Shown here: positions 1 through 8,495 of the stretch, one piece after another | Layout: each line of letters opens with the position of its first letter | Numbering within the stretch: position 1 is the first letter of the stretch | Source of the DNA: Granulosicoccus sp036478565 | GTDB lineage: Bacteria > Pseudomonadota > Gammaproteobacteria > Granulosicoccales > Granulosicoccaceae | Direction of reading: 5' to 3' | Length of the DNA stretch: 64,000 nt | NCBI GenBank assembly: GCA_965224525.1 | Contig: OZ245050.1 | Coordinates: 3,534,001-3,598,000, forward strand | Program-made: the position numbers and the translations under genes | The notes under the pieces: model-generated | Seen by the model: the letters and a program-made list of their open reading frames with translations, nothing else | What the model was told of the DNA's origin: nothing | Database searches by the model: none

Positions 1-343
1 CATCGTGCAGGGTGATATACGGCCTGCCAAGCGCAGCACACTGTCCAGCATCAAAAGCAGCATTCCACTGCTTGTATTCACTGCCAAAACGAATCACCGC
101 GACATCGCATTGTTCTAATTGGGTGCGAGTACGAATGCTATTTACCCTGGCTGATTTTTGATCGCGCCAATAGCCACTTTCTGCCTGTCCAAGGCAATCG
201 CCCGCTGCATCACTGGCGGCATGGTTGGTCACCGCAGACGTAAAGCGTATTGGCAGCTTTGCAGCGGCAGATGCCTGCATGATTTGTTCGCGCCAGTCAG
301 TGTGGATCTCACCCGACAGGTACACCGTCCACTCAGTTGTCAC
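1..343 (-). CDS. YtoQ family protein (3' end cut by window edge)
   Basis: This is the N-terminal 114 residues of a small protein whose C-terminus lies outside the window. It starts with MTTEWTVYLSGEIHTDWRE and continues with a CDVAVIRFGSEYKQWNAAFD stretch, which I recognise as the YtoQ family, related to nucleoside deoxyribosyltransferase-like folds; its function is not established. I chose the GTG at 343 because AGGAG lies 8 bases upstream; an in-frame GTG at 352 abuts that same ribosome binding site and is less likely. It lies 47 bases downstream of the LysR gene on the same strand, so the two may be co-transcribed. Confidence 0.75.
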   Translation of the reverse strand, partial: MTTEWTVYLSGEIHTDWREQIMQASAAAKLPIRFTSAVTNHAASDAAGDCLGQAESGYWRDQKSARVNSIRTRTQLEQCDVAVIRFGSEYKQWNAAFDAGQCAALGRPYITLHD

Positions 344-390
344 TTTTGTCACTCCTTAATAGTTGTTTCCAGTTTTGCATATTTATCTGT

Positions 391-1338
391 TTATTCGGCG
401 TATTTATTTTCCACCACTTCCGGAACAAACACGCCCTTGTCCCAGCTTGTCGGTTCTGGAAATTCATTGACCAGAAAATCCACAAACCGACGGGCATAGG
501 ATGGCAGGGGGCGACCCTGGGGAAACACCGCATAACAAGCCATCTCCCCCCAATCGACATCGAGTAACACCGGTTCCAGCTCACCACTGGCAATTGCTTT
601 ATGAGCAATAAATGTCGGCTGTATGGTCAGGCCAAGCGCGCCAATGGCCGCTTCAATCAATACATCGCCATTAGTCGCGGTATATCGTGTTTGTAGCTGC
701 AATTCGCCGCTTTGACCATCAGGGGTCTGGTATTGCCAGTGATGCGGCTGGCTGCCATTGCGATACACCAAGGCGGTCAAATTTTTCAAATCATCCGGTT
801 TTTCCGGGCGCCCGTGCAGATCCCAGTAGGCTGGACTGGCAGCCACCACATGCCGCACTTTGAATAGCTGCCTGGCAACCAGCGAAGAGTCCTCCAGCTT
901 GCCAATGCGTACAGCCAGATCGAAACCCTCTTCCACCAGATCAACCCGCCGGTCACTGAAATCAACGTGCAAATTCAAAGCCGGTAGTTCCCGAGCAAAT
1001 CGGTTCAGCGCAGCGCCAAGATGGCGAATGCCAAAACTCAGCGGCGCAGCGACACGTAACTCGCCGCTAAACGCCGCGCAGTCACCGACTACACTGGCAT
1101 CATTTTCGGCAAGGTCAGCCAGTAGTCTAACGCTCCTTTGGTAGTAGCTCTCGCCGAGTGACGTCGGTGACATGCCTCTGGTGGAACGATTGGCGAGTCG
1201 CACTCCCAGGCGGGTTTCAAGTTCGCCTATTCTGCGACTGACTGCCGACACTGCAATCCCCAGACGAGCCGCTGCGGCCGACAAAGAGCCGGTTTCGACA
1301 ACGGCTATATAGGTTTCCAGTTCTGTAAATCGGCTCAT
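391..1338 (-). CDS. LysR family transcriptional regulator
   Basis: A 315-residue LysR-type regulator of normal length. The N-terminal winged helix-turn-helix (residues about 1-60) carries the typical LETYIAVVETGSLSAAAARL and SAVSRRIGELETRLGVRL segments. The rest is a LysR substrate-binding domain of the CrgA-like group, with the usual FGIRHL, VDLVEEGFDLAVRIG and ASPAYW stretches. It is divergent from the azoreductase gene across a 107-base gap, the classic arrangement for a LysR protein controlling its neighbour. The likely targets are therefore azoR and the hydroquinone reductase gene, probably in response to a quinone or electrophile; the effector is inferred from context only. Confidence 0.9.
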   Translation of the reverse strand: MSRFTELETYIAVVETGSLSAAAARLGIAVSAVSRRIGELETRLGVRLANRSTRGMSPTSLGESYYQRSVRLLADLAENDASVVGDCAAFSGELRVAAPLSFGIRHLGAALNRFARELPALNLHVDFSDRRVDLVEEGFDLAVRIGKLEDSSLVARQLFKVRHVVAASPAYWDLHGRPEKPDDLKNLTALVYRNGSQPHHWQYQTPDGQSGELQLQTRYTATNGDVLIEAAIGALGLTIQPTFIAHKAIASGELEPVLLDVDWGEMACYAVFPQGRPLPSYARRFVDFLVNEFPEPTSWDKGVFVPEVVENKYAE

Positions 1339-1445
1339 GGCACGCGGTATTCGGTTTTGCAGAAAGGTGATTTGCGCACAAACACTCTAGCTGAATGGCA
1401 GCAGCATAACCACACTGACTCCTCCATTTAACAACAGGTGTTTCC

Positions 1446-2072
1446 ATGTCCGTACCATTGAATAGTCGCAAAGTGCTCAGAGTGGATGCCAGCGCTCGAT
1501 TTGCTGATTCCGTCACCCGATCCCTGGCATCAACACTCATTGAAGGCCTGGTGGCCCAAGGGCTCGCTGGCGACATCGTCATACGCGATCTGGCGAGCGG
1601 TGTGGAATTTGTCGATGAGGCGTGGGTTGGCGCTAACTTCACGGCAGAAGCAGATCGAACCGCTGCACAACAGTCGCGCCTGAACGGGTCCGATGCCCTT
1701 GTCAATGAGCTGCTGGCCGCCGAACTGTTAATCATAGCTTCACCAATTTATAATTTCTCGGTACCCGCCGCGCTGAAAGCTTGGATAGATCAGATTACCC
1801 GAGTTGGCAGAACCTTCCGCTACGGCGAGAATGGCCCGGTCGGACTACTAAAGGACATGCCCGTGTACCTGGTCATCGCCTCCGGAGGTACAGCGGTCAA
1901 TAGTGAAATCGATTTTGCGACTGGCTACCTGCGACACATTTTGGGTTTTATCGGCTTAACAAAAATTACGATCATCAAGGCTGACCAGGGCATGAGCCGA
2001 GGCGAACAGACAATCATTGATGCGAGAGCTGCAGTGCAGCAATCAATACAGAATCTCTCAGCCCAATCATGA
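1446..2072 (+). CDS. azoR: FMN-dependent NADH-azoreductase / quinone reductase
   Basis: A 208-residue flavodoxin-fold protein of the AzoR (AcpD) family. These FMN enzymes use NAD(P)H to reduce quinones and azo compounds by two electrons in the cytoplasm. The N-terminus KVLRVDASARF matches the family's phosphate-binding start, and the SPIYNFSVPAALKAWIDQ segment (about residues 97-114) is the FMN-contacting loop typical of azoreductases. It is followed after 39 bases by a glutathionyl-hydroquinone reductase and is divergent from a LysR gene, so the group reads as a quinone-detoxification unit. Exact substrates cannot be read from the sequence. Confidence 0.88.
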   Translation: MSVPLNSRKVLRVDASARFADSVTRSLASTLIEGLVAQGLAGDIVIRDLASGVEFVDEAWVGANFTAEADRTAAQQSRLNGSDALVNELLAAELLIIASPIYNFSVPAALKAWIDQITRVGRTFRYGENGPVGLLKDMPVYLVIASGGTAVNSEIDFATGYLRHILGFIGLTKITIIKADQGMSRGEQTIIDARAAVQQSIQNLSAQS

Positions 2073-2111
2073 GCAAACCACAATCAATCGCAGCATATTT
2101 GGAACAAGATC

Positions 2112-3098
2112 ATGGGACTATTGCAAGACGGGAAATGGGTTGATCGCTGGTATGACAACAAATCGTCCAAGGGCCGGTTTGTACGTTCAGATGCAGTCTT
2201 TCGCAGCTGGATAACAGCCGACGGTTCACCCGGTCCCAGTGGTGAGGGCGGCTTCAGGGCCGAGGCCAACCGCTATCATCTTTATATTTCACATGCCTGT
2301 CCGTGGGCTCACAGAACGATGATTTTCCGATCGCTGAAAGGTCTGCAGAAAATGCTTCCCATCTCGGTAGTTCATTGGTTCATGGGCGCAGATGGCTGGA
2401 CGTTTCAAACGGCTGACGGCGTCATCGCAGATTCTGTGAACGGCAGTCAGTACATGCATCAAATCTACACAAAGGCAGTTGCCAATTTCAGCGGCCGAGT
2501 GACCGTACCGGTATTATGGGACAAACGGAGCGAATCCATCGTATCCAATGAGTCCTCGGAAATTAACCGTATGTTCAACTCCGCCTTTGATGCTATCGGC
2601 GCAAAGCCCGGCGACTATTATCCAGCGAAGTTACGCAGCGAAATCGACAGTATTAATTCTCGCATTTACGACACACTGAACAACGGCGTTTACAGGGCCG
2701 GTTTTGCTACCAGCCAACAGGCCTATGACGAGGCCATCACTCCACTTTTCGAAACCCTGGACTGGCTCGACAATACTCTATCAACAAACCGCTTCGTGAC
2801 TGGCACAACACTAACGGAGGCTGACTGGCGACTGTTTACAACGCTGATCCGTTTCGATCCAATCTACTTTAGTCACTTCAAGTGCAGTAAAAAACGCATT
2901 GCAGATTATGCGAACCTGTCACGCTATTTAAAGCAGTTGATAGAATGGCCGGGGATCAGGGAAACCATCAATATGGAGCACGCCCGCAAACACTATTTTA
3001 CCAGCCACGTTTCGATCAACCCCAGCGGCATACTCCCCATCAGTGCGGAGACCGATGTAGATTTAAAATCTACGCCTGCTCATCACTACAGCGTTTGA
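2112..3098 (+). CDS. yqjG: Glutathionyl-hydroquinone reductase (YqjG/ECM4 type)
   Basis: A 328-residue member of the Xi class of glutathione transferases, which use glutathione to reduce glutathionyl-hydroquinones. It shows the N-terminal GKWVDRWYD opening and the catalytic cysteine in SHACPWAHRT (cysteine near residue 63), then an NESSEINRMFNSAF glutathione-binding segment and a helical C-terminal domain. It lies downstream of azoR in the same direction, and the two probably act in sequence on quinones. Its 3' end overlaps the convergent gltX gene by 29 bases, so the two transcripts are antisense to each other there. Confidence 0.92.
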   Translation: MGLLQDGKWVDRWYDNKSSKGRFVRSDAVFRSWITADGSPGPSGEGGFRAEANRYHLYISHACPWAHRTMIFRSLKGLQKMLPISVVHWFMGADGWTFQTADGVIADSVNGSQYMHQIYTKAVANFSGRVTVPVLWDKRSESIVSNESSEINRMFNSAFDAIGAKPGDYYPAKLRSEIDSINSRIYDTLNNGVYRAGFATSQQAYDEAITPLFETLDWLDNTLSTNRFVTGTTLTEADWRLFTTLIRFDPIYFSHFKCSKKRIADYANLSRYLKQLIEWPGIRETINMEHARKHYFTSHVSINPSGILPISAETDVDLKSTPAHHYSV

Positions 3099-4479
3099 TC
3101 GCCTTTTCAATTCGCGACAGTACCGATTCCCGACCGATCAACGCCAGTGTCTCATTAAGAGCTGGCGAGGCGCTGCCACCGGTGACCGCGAGACGCAGCG
3201 GTTGCCCAAGCTTGCCAAAACCGATTTCCAGAGCAGCAACGGTATTTTCAAGGGCGCGCTGTACAGTTTCAGCATTCCAGTCCGCTGTGTCAGCGAGCTT
3301 TTTACGCACGGCAGACAAGACTGAGGCGCTTGCCGGTTTGAACTGATTTTTAGCCGCCTTCTCATCATATTTACCAGGTGCCACATAAAAATACGAAGCC
3401 GCATCTGCCATCTCAACCAGTGTTTTAGCGCGGTCGCGCAACAGATTCGCCACCGCAGAAATTGCCGGGCCTTCGCCAATATCAATGCCAAGTCTTTTTA
3501 CATAAGGCAGCAAGGCTGTACCCAGTGCATCAGCTGGCATGGCTTGTATATAGTGCTGATTGACCCAGTCGAGTTTCTTGTTATCGAATACTGCGCCGGA
3601 TCGATTCACAGCATCAAACGAAAACAGTGAGATCATTTCCTGCAAGGTGAATATTTCCTGGTCTTGATGCGACCAACCCAGCCGCACCAGATAGTTCAGC
3701 AAGGCCTCGGGCAAATAGCCATCGATTTCATATTGCATAACGCTGACCGCGCCATGTCGCTTTGACATGCGCTTACCGTCTTCACCCAAAATCATGGGCA
3801 AGTGCGCATACACCGGGCGATTAGCGCCGAGTGCGTCCAAAATATTGATCTGCCGAGGTGTATTGTTGACATGGTCATCACCACGAATCACATGGGTGAT
3901 TTGCATGTCCATATCATCGACAACGACGGTCAGATTGTAAGTAGGCGTGCCGTCAGAGCGCATGATGATCAGATCATCAAGCTCTTTGTTATCGATAATA
4001 ATTTCACCTTTTACCGCATCGTTGATAATCACTTTGCCATCCAGTGGATTGCGAAACCGTACCACTGGCTCTACACCTTCAGGCGGCACATCGTCACGAT
4101 CTCGCCAATATCCGTTGTACCGGGGTTTTTGCTTGTTTCGGCTGGCCTCTTCACGCATGGCATCAAGCTCTGCCGGCGTGCAGTAGCAGCGATAAGCATG
4201 GCCAGAATCCATGAGTTGCCGAACCACCTCACGGTAGCGATCAAAACGCTGTGTCTGAAAATGAGGCCCGTCGTCATGCGCCAGGCCGAGCCAACGCATG
4301 CCATCAAAAATGGCCTGGACAGATTCCTCAGTCGAGCGCGCCTGATCGGTGTCTTCGATACGCAACACGAACTGGCCGCCATGCTGATGTGCAAACAGGT
4401 AGCAAAACAGCGCGGTACGAGCTCCACCTATGTGCAAATATCCAGTCGGGCTCGGAGCGAATCGGGTACGGACGGTCAT
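3070..4479 (-). CDS. gltX: Glutamate--tRNA ligase
   Basis: A 469-residue class I aminoacyl-tRNA synthetase that charges tRNA-Glu with glutamate. The HIGH-type motif is in SPTGYLHIGGARTAL near the N-terminus, and the KMSKS-type motif is GKRMSKRHGA near residue 240. Length and domain order (Rossmann catalytic core, then helical anticodon-binding domain) are normal for a bacterial discriminating or non-discriminating GltX. It overlaps the end of the hydroquinone reductase gene tail to tail. The upstream region is shared with the divergent phosphatase gene and contains long A and G runs. Confidence 0.97.
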   Translation of the reverse strand: MTVRTRFAPSPTGYLHIGGARTALFCYLFAHQHGGQFVLRIEDTDQARSTEESVQAIFDGMRWLGLAHDDGPHFQTQRFDRYREVVRQLMDSGHAYRCYCTPAELDAMREEASRNKQKPRYNGYWRDRDDVPPEGVEPVVRFRNPLDGKVIINDAVKGEIIIDNKELDDLIIMRSDGTPTYNLTVVVDDMDMQITHVIRGDDHVNNTPRQINILDALGANRPVYAHLPMILGEDGKRMSKRHGAVSVMQYEIDGYLPEALLNYLVRLGWSHQDQEIFTLQEMISLFSFDAVNRSGAVFDNKKLDWVNQHYIQAMPADALGTALLPYVKRLGIDIGEGPAISAVANLLRDRAKTLVEMADAASYFYVAPGKYDEKAAKNQFKPASASVLSAVRKKLADTADWNAETVQRALENTVAALEIGFGKLGQPLRLAVTGGSASPALNETLALIGRESVLSRIEKAIKRCSDEQA

Positions 4480-4666
4480 TGGACATTGAACAGCTACCTG
4501 GCGGTGCAGTGTACCAAAATCTCCTTAATATCTCGGGAAAAACCACTAATCCTGCTGTGTTGTTTTCTTGTATCTCTCTGATATTTCTGAACTAAATCCT
4601 CGGTGCGCGCATAGACACCAGCCGACGATTGCATAGACTCTGACATTTTGGCGGGCCACATGGCGC

Positions 4667-4689
4667 AAAAAAAAAGCGAGGGGGGGGGG
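4667..4689. repeat. Adjacent homopolymer runs A9 and G10
   Basis: The divergent gap between gltX and the PP2C phosphatase gene (4480-4778, otherwise featureless) contains nine A residues at 4667-4675 and ten G residues at 4680-4689, separated by GCGA. A run of ten G is long for a genome of balanced composition. It could vary in length by slippage, or be a sequencing artefact. Confidence 0.85.
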
Positions 4690-4778
4690 AATATTACCCC
4701 TATTTCCTGTTCGCACACCTTGTCGATCTCTTCTGTTATTGGTGAACCGGGCGCTATACTTACGGGCCAGTCTGACTG

Positions 4779-5528
4779 ATGTTGTCCATGCCCGCTTCCA
4801 AATCATTCGCCCAAGAGCCTCGCTGGTTTTCCTGCGCGGTATCTGACGTGGGCCACGTGCGCAAAACCAACGAGGATTCATTCCTTGATGCGCGCGAACA
4901 ATCCCTGTGGGTTGTAGCCGATGGCATGGGCGGTCACAGTCGTGGGGATCGAGCCAGCCAGAACATTATCGAAAAGCTGCACGATTTCGAGGCCAGCGAT
5001 ACAGCTCAAGCCAGCCTGGAAGACCTGCTGGAGCGACTCGAATCTGCCAATCAACTCTGTCGCGAGGTTTCTGACGGGCAAGTTATGGGAAGCACTGTCG
5101 CAGCCCTGTACGTGCACGACAAGCATGCCTTTATGCTTTGGGCAGGCGACAGCCGAATCTATCGGCTGCGCGACGAAGAATTCGTGCAGCTGACTGACGA
5201 CCATAGCCTGGTACAGGAACTACACAGGCTTGGTGAGCTGACATTCGACGAAGCGGAGAATCACCCGTCGGCCAATGTTATTACGCGTGCTATCGGCGTC
5301 AGCGACGAGCTTGATGTGCAGGTTCGTCAGGTCGACATGCTACCCGGCGATCGCTTCCTGCTGTGTAGCGACGGATTGTTCAAGGACGTAAAGAAGAATG
5401 AAGTAAGAGCTAACCTTGAGCTTGCCTCGCCGAAACTGGCACTGGATGAACTGGTGGCATTGGCACTGCGACGCGGTGGCACCGACAACGTCACCGGCAT
5501 TGTTGTGCAATTGTCGTATGCTCAGTAG
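4779..5528 (+). CDS. PP2C-family serine/threonine phosphatase
   Basis: A 249-residue metal-dependent protein phosphatase of the bacterial PP2C/Stp type. All core motifs are visible in order: VRKTNEDSF, VVADGMGGHSRGD, GSTVAALYV, WAGDSRIYRLRD, LTDDHSLVQEL, LLCSDGLFKDV and GGTDNVTGIVV. The aspartates that bind the two Mn/Mg ions (in ADGMGG, SDGL and TDN) are present. It is soluble with no extra domains. No partner kinase is encoded in the window; such phosphatases usually counter Hanks-type kinases, sometimes in type VI secretion. The start may be the ATG at 4779 or the one at 4788. A TATACT box at 4755-4760 could be a -10 element, but no clear -35 box is seen. Confidence 0.92.
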   Translation: MLSMPASKSFAQEPRWFSCAVSDVGHVRKTNEDSFLDAREQSLWVVADGMGGHSRGDRASQNIIEKLHDFEASDTAQASLEDLLERLESANQLCREVSDGQVMGSTVAALYVHDKHAFMLWAGDSRIYRLRDEEFVQLTDDHSLVQELHRLGELTFDEAENHPSANVITRAIGVSDELDVQVRQVDMLPGDRFLLCSDGLFKDVKKNEVRANLELASPKLALDELVALALRRGGTDNVTGIVVQLSYAQ

Positions 5529-5553
5529 TCGTTCTCATACCTTGTCGGCATCG

Positions 5554-6507
5554 TCAAGCTGATTGTTCCGCCAATTGATCCTCCAGCTGCTGCAGCACTT
5601 CATAACATGGCAATACTTGCTGCACAGATGAGTTCGGTTCACGGTCATCACGGATAGCTGAAAAAAACTCCCTGTCCTGCAGCTCTATGCCATTCATGGA
5701 CACATCAACCGTAGAAACATCGATTACCTTTTCACGCCCGTCAAACAAGTCGTCATACCGGGCAACGTAGGTGCCGGTATCGCCGATATATCGAAAAAAC
5801 GTACCCAGCGGACCATCGTTGTTGAACGACAATGACAATGCACACAGCGCACCGCCATCGGTTCTCAGCTGAATGGACATATCCATTGCAATACCGAGCT
5901 CTGGATGAACAGGCCCCTGCACAACATTGGCGATGACAACTTTTTCAGCCGTTTGATACTGGAACAGATCAATGGTGTGGGCAGCGTGATGCCACAAAAG
6001 ATGATCGGTCCAGGACCGTGGTTGCCCGAGTGCATTCATATTGCTGCGGCGGAAGAAGTAGGTTTGCACATCCAGCTGTTGCAGCTTGAGCTTGCCTGAA
6101 ACGATACGTTGCCTGACCCACTGATGTGAAGGGTTGAACCGCCGTGTATGTCCAACCATGCACACCTTGCCGGTTCGCTTTTGCGTCTCGACCACGCTTA
6201 TCGCATCGCTCAGGCTATCGGCCAGCGGGATCTCCACCTCAACATGCTTGCCCGCTTCCATGCAGGCAATGGCCTGCGAAGCATGCATCTGAGTTGGCGT
6301 GCAGAGAATAACCGCGTCCACACCCGGCCACGCCAGAGCCTCTGGCAGCTCTGTTGCGACATTGTCGATAGCGTATTTCTGCGCCACTTCCTGCGTGGGT
6401 TCCAGCCGTCGACCAACAAGACCAACAACGTCAACACCGTCGATTTTTTGAATGCCATCAAGGTGCTTGATACCAAAAGCGCCGACACCGGCGAGTATCA
6501 CTTTCAT
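5554..6507 (-). CDS. ligC: 4-carboxy-2-hydroxymuconate-6-semialdehyde dehydrogenase (LigC-like)
   Basis: A 317-residue Gfo/Idh/MocA oxidoreductase. The N-terminal Rossmann motif is LAGVGAFGIKHLDG, followed by ILCTPTQMHASQAIACMEAG and VGHTRRFNPSHQW. These stretches, with SWTDHLLWHHAAHT and SLSFNNDGPLGTFFRYI, match my memory of LigC closely. LigC oxidises the hemiacetal of 4-carboxy-2-hydroxymuconate-6-semialdehyde with NADP+ to give 2-pyrone-4,6-dicarboxylate. It is the last gene of the operon and its start overlaps the end of ligI by 4 bases (ATGA), implying translational coupling. Context with ligI, ligJ, ligU and ligK makes the assignment strong. Confidence 0.9.
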   Translation of the reverse strand: MKVILAGVGAFGIKHLDGIQKIDGVDVVGLVGRRLEPTQEVAQKYAIDNVATELPEALAWPGVDAVILCTPTQMHASQAIACMEAGKHVEVEIPLADSLSDAISVVETQKRTGKVCMVGHTRRFNPSHQWVRQRIVSGKLKLQQLDVQTYFFRRSNMNALGQPRSWTDHLLWHHAAHTIDLFQYQTAEKVVIANVVQGPVHPELGIAMDMSIQLRTDGGALCALSLSFNNDGPLGTFFRYIGDTGTYVARYDDLFDGREKVIDVSTVDVSMNGIELQDREFFSAIRDDREPNSSVQQVLPCYEVLQQLEDQLAEQSA

Positions 6508-7445
6508 GTTTTAGTTTTCAGTTTTTTGTTTTCTTGCCCCGGCAAAACCGACCCCCAATAAAGGCGCATCGGGTTGTCGACCAGAAGCCGCTGTTGCAAC
6601 TCATTCGTCGGTGCAATTCGCGGAATCATATCAATCAGGTTGCCATCATCCGGCATATGGCTTTTCATGTTCGGGTGCGGCCAGTCTGTACCCCACAATA
6701 CGCGATCCGGAAACGCTGCGACTAGATGTTTCGCAAACGGTACGAAGTCATCATAACGTGGCGGTCCTGATATCGACAGTCGCTCGGGACAGGTCACTTT
6801 TGTCCACAAGTTCTGATAATCCTGCAGCATCATTGCAAATCGTTGGAATTCCGCGCCATCAACAGCCTTGCTAACATCCGGGCGCCCCATATGATCAAAT
6901 ACAATGGTCGCTGAAAGGGAGGTAAAAAAATCCTGATGTTCAGCCAAATCCTGCGCTTCAAAATAGATAACCACATGCCAGCCCAATGGTTTAATCCGCG
7001 CAGCAATCGACTCCAGATCGGCGTACGGCACGCTGTCGACCAGACGTTTGACAAAATTAAACCGCACACCCCGCACACCAGCCCGGTTTAGTTTCTGTAA
7101 TTCGTCATCGGTTATGTCGGTCCCGATCGTCGCAACTCCTCTGGCCATGCCATCCGAAGACTCAAGCGCATCAATCAGCGCTCTGTTGTCCTTACCATGG
7201 CAAGTCGCCTGCACAACCACATTGCGAGTAAAACCCAGATGATCCCGAAGCGCCCACAATTGATGTTTTGATGCATCGCAGGGAGTGTATTTGCGTTCCG
7301 CCGCAAATGGAAACTCATCGCCCGGTCCAAATACATGGCAATGCGCATCCACCGCACCGATTGGGGGGCGAAACTCCGGTTTGCGCGGCTGTGGATGAAA
7401 CGGTAGCCAGTCCGCATCCACTACAGTCTTATCCACCTTCGTCAT
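6504..7445 (-). CDS. ligI: 2-pyrone-4,6-dicarboxylate hydrolase
   Basis: A 313-residue amidohydrolase-superfamily protein matching LigI, which hydrolyses the lactone of 2-pyrone-4,6-dicarboxylate to 4-oxalomesaconate in the protocatechuate 4,5-cleavage pathway. Visible signatures are VDAHCHVFGPG (the HxH near residues 35-37), VQATCHGKDNRALIDAL, GVRFNFVKRLVDSVP, FDHMGRPDV and the late catalytic-aspartate segment WGTDWPHPN. LigI works without a bound metal in the characterised enzyme, and this copy keeps its typical motifs. It sits 9 bases after ligJ and overlaps ligC. Confidence 0.92.
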   Translation of the reverse strand: MTKVDKTVVDADWLPFHPQPRKPEFRPPIGAVDAHCHVFGPGDEFPFAAERKYTPCDASKHQLWALRDHLGFTRNVVVQATCHGKDNRALIDALESSDGMARGVATIGTDITDDELQKLNRAGVRGVRFNFVKRLVDSVPYADLESIAARIKPLGWHVVIYFEAQDLAEHQDFFTSLSATIVFDHMGRPDVSKAVDGAEFQRFAMMLQDYQNLWTKVTCPERLSISGPPRYDDFVPFAKHLVAAFPDRVLWGTDWPHPNMKSHMPDDGNLIDMIPRIAPTNELQQRLLVDNPMRLYWGSVLPGQENKKLKTKT

Positions 7446-7454
7446 CTGGCACAG

Positions 7455-8495
7455 TCATCGGCCGACGGCGTTTAATGCGGCATGCAGACGCGGGTATACT
7501 CGTCGCGTATTGTTGGCAAACACATCAGCCTTGTCAGCATCGCTGATGGTCAGCGCGTCAATATAACGCCTGGTATCATCGAAGTACTGCCCGGTTTCCG
7601 GATCGATACCGCGCACAGCTCCAACCATCTCGGAGCCGAACAGAATGTTTTTAACAGGTATCACGTCGAACAGAAGATTGATACCCGGTTGATGGTAAAC
7701 ACAGGTATCAAAATACACATTGTTCATCACATGCTCAGTCAGCATCGGCTTTTTTAACATGTCGGCCAGACCGCGATAACGCCCCCAATGATAAGGCACT
7801 GCTCCACCACCGTGCGGTATGACAAAGCGAATATTTGGAAAATCCGCAAATAGATCTGCTTGAATAAATTGCATGAATGCTGTCGTATCAGCATTGATGT
7901 AGTGTGCGCCAGTGGCATGAAAATTCGTATTACAGGATGCCGAAACATGAATCATGGCAGGTACATCCAGTTCCACCATGCGTTCGTACATGGGATACCA
8001 AAACCGGTCGGTCAAGGGCTTTGATGTCCAGTGGCCTCCCGATGGATCCGGGTTCAGGTTGCAGCCAACAAAACCCAGTTCATTGACGCAGCGATCCAAC
8101 TCTGCGATTGATGTATCCAGCGAGACACCTTCGGATTGAGGTAGCTGGCATACCGGTGAAAAATTGTCGGGGTACAAGTCAACCACGCGCTTGATTAGAT
8201 CATTACAGGCACGAGACCAGTCCATACTGGTCTCCTCTCCGCCAATATGATGTCCCATAGCGGATGCGCGCGGCGAAAACAGTGTCAGGTCAGCGCCACG
8301 TTCTTTTTGCAATCGCAATTGGTTCTGCTCAATTGATTCGCGTATCTGATCGTCACTGATTTGCCCGTAGGAAGGCGATGGCAGCTCGGCTTCACCAAGG
8401 TTCGATTTCTGCTCAAGCTTTCTAATCTGCGCTTGCCGATATTGCTGATGCGGATCGGGTGCGGTCGTGTAATGGCCGTGGCAGTCAATGATCAT
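7455..8495 (-). CDS. ligJ: 4-oxalomesaconate hydratase
   Basis: An amidohydrolase-fold zinc hydratase that adds water to 4-oxalomesaconate to give 4-carboxy-4-hydroxy-2-oxoadipate. The start MIIDCHGHYTT is characteristic of LigJ, so I place it at the ATG at 8495 (346 residues), not at an in-frame codon at 8540 that would add 15 unrelated residues. Upstream of this ATG is a GGGAAA ribosome binding site. Other matching stretches are SDDQIRESIEQNQLRL, NLNPDPSGGHWTS, MIHVSASCNTNFHATGAHY and FVIPHGGGAVPYHWGR. The start overlaps the end of the tautomerase gene by 11 bases. Confidence 0.9.
   Translation of the reverse strand: MIIDCHGHYTTAPDPHQQYRQAQIRKLEQKSNLGEAELPSPSYGQISDDQIRESIEQNQLRLQKERGADLTLFSPRASAMGHHIGGEETSMDWSRACNDLIKRVVDLYPDNFSPVCQLPQSEGVSLDTSIAELDRCVNELGFVGCNLNPDPSGGHWTSKPLTDRFWYPMYERMVELDVPAMIHVSASCNTNFHATGAHYINADTTAFMQFIQADLFADFPNIRFVIPHGGGAVPYHWGRYRGLADMLKKPMLTEHVMNNVYFDTCVYHQPGINLLFDVIPVKNILFGSEMVGAVRGIDPETGQYFDDTRRYIDALTISDADKADVFANNTRRVYPRLHAALNAVGR

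Noticed and set aside
3802..4581. Long plus-strand open frame opposite gltX
   Set aside because: It is antisense to a strongly supported tRNA synthetase gene and has no recognisable protein motifs.
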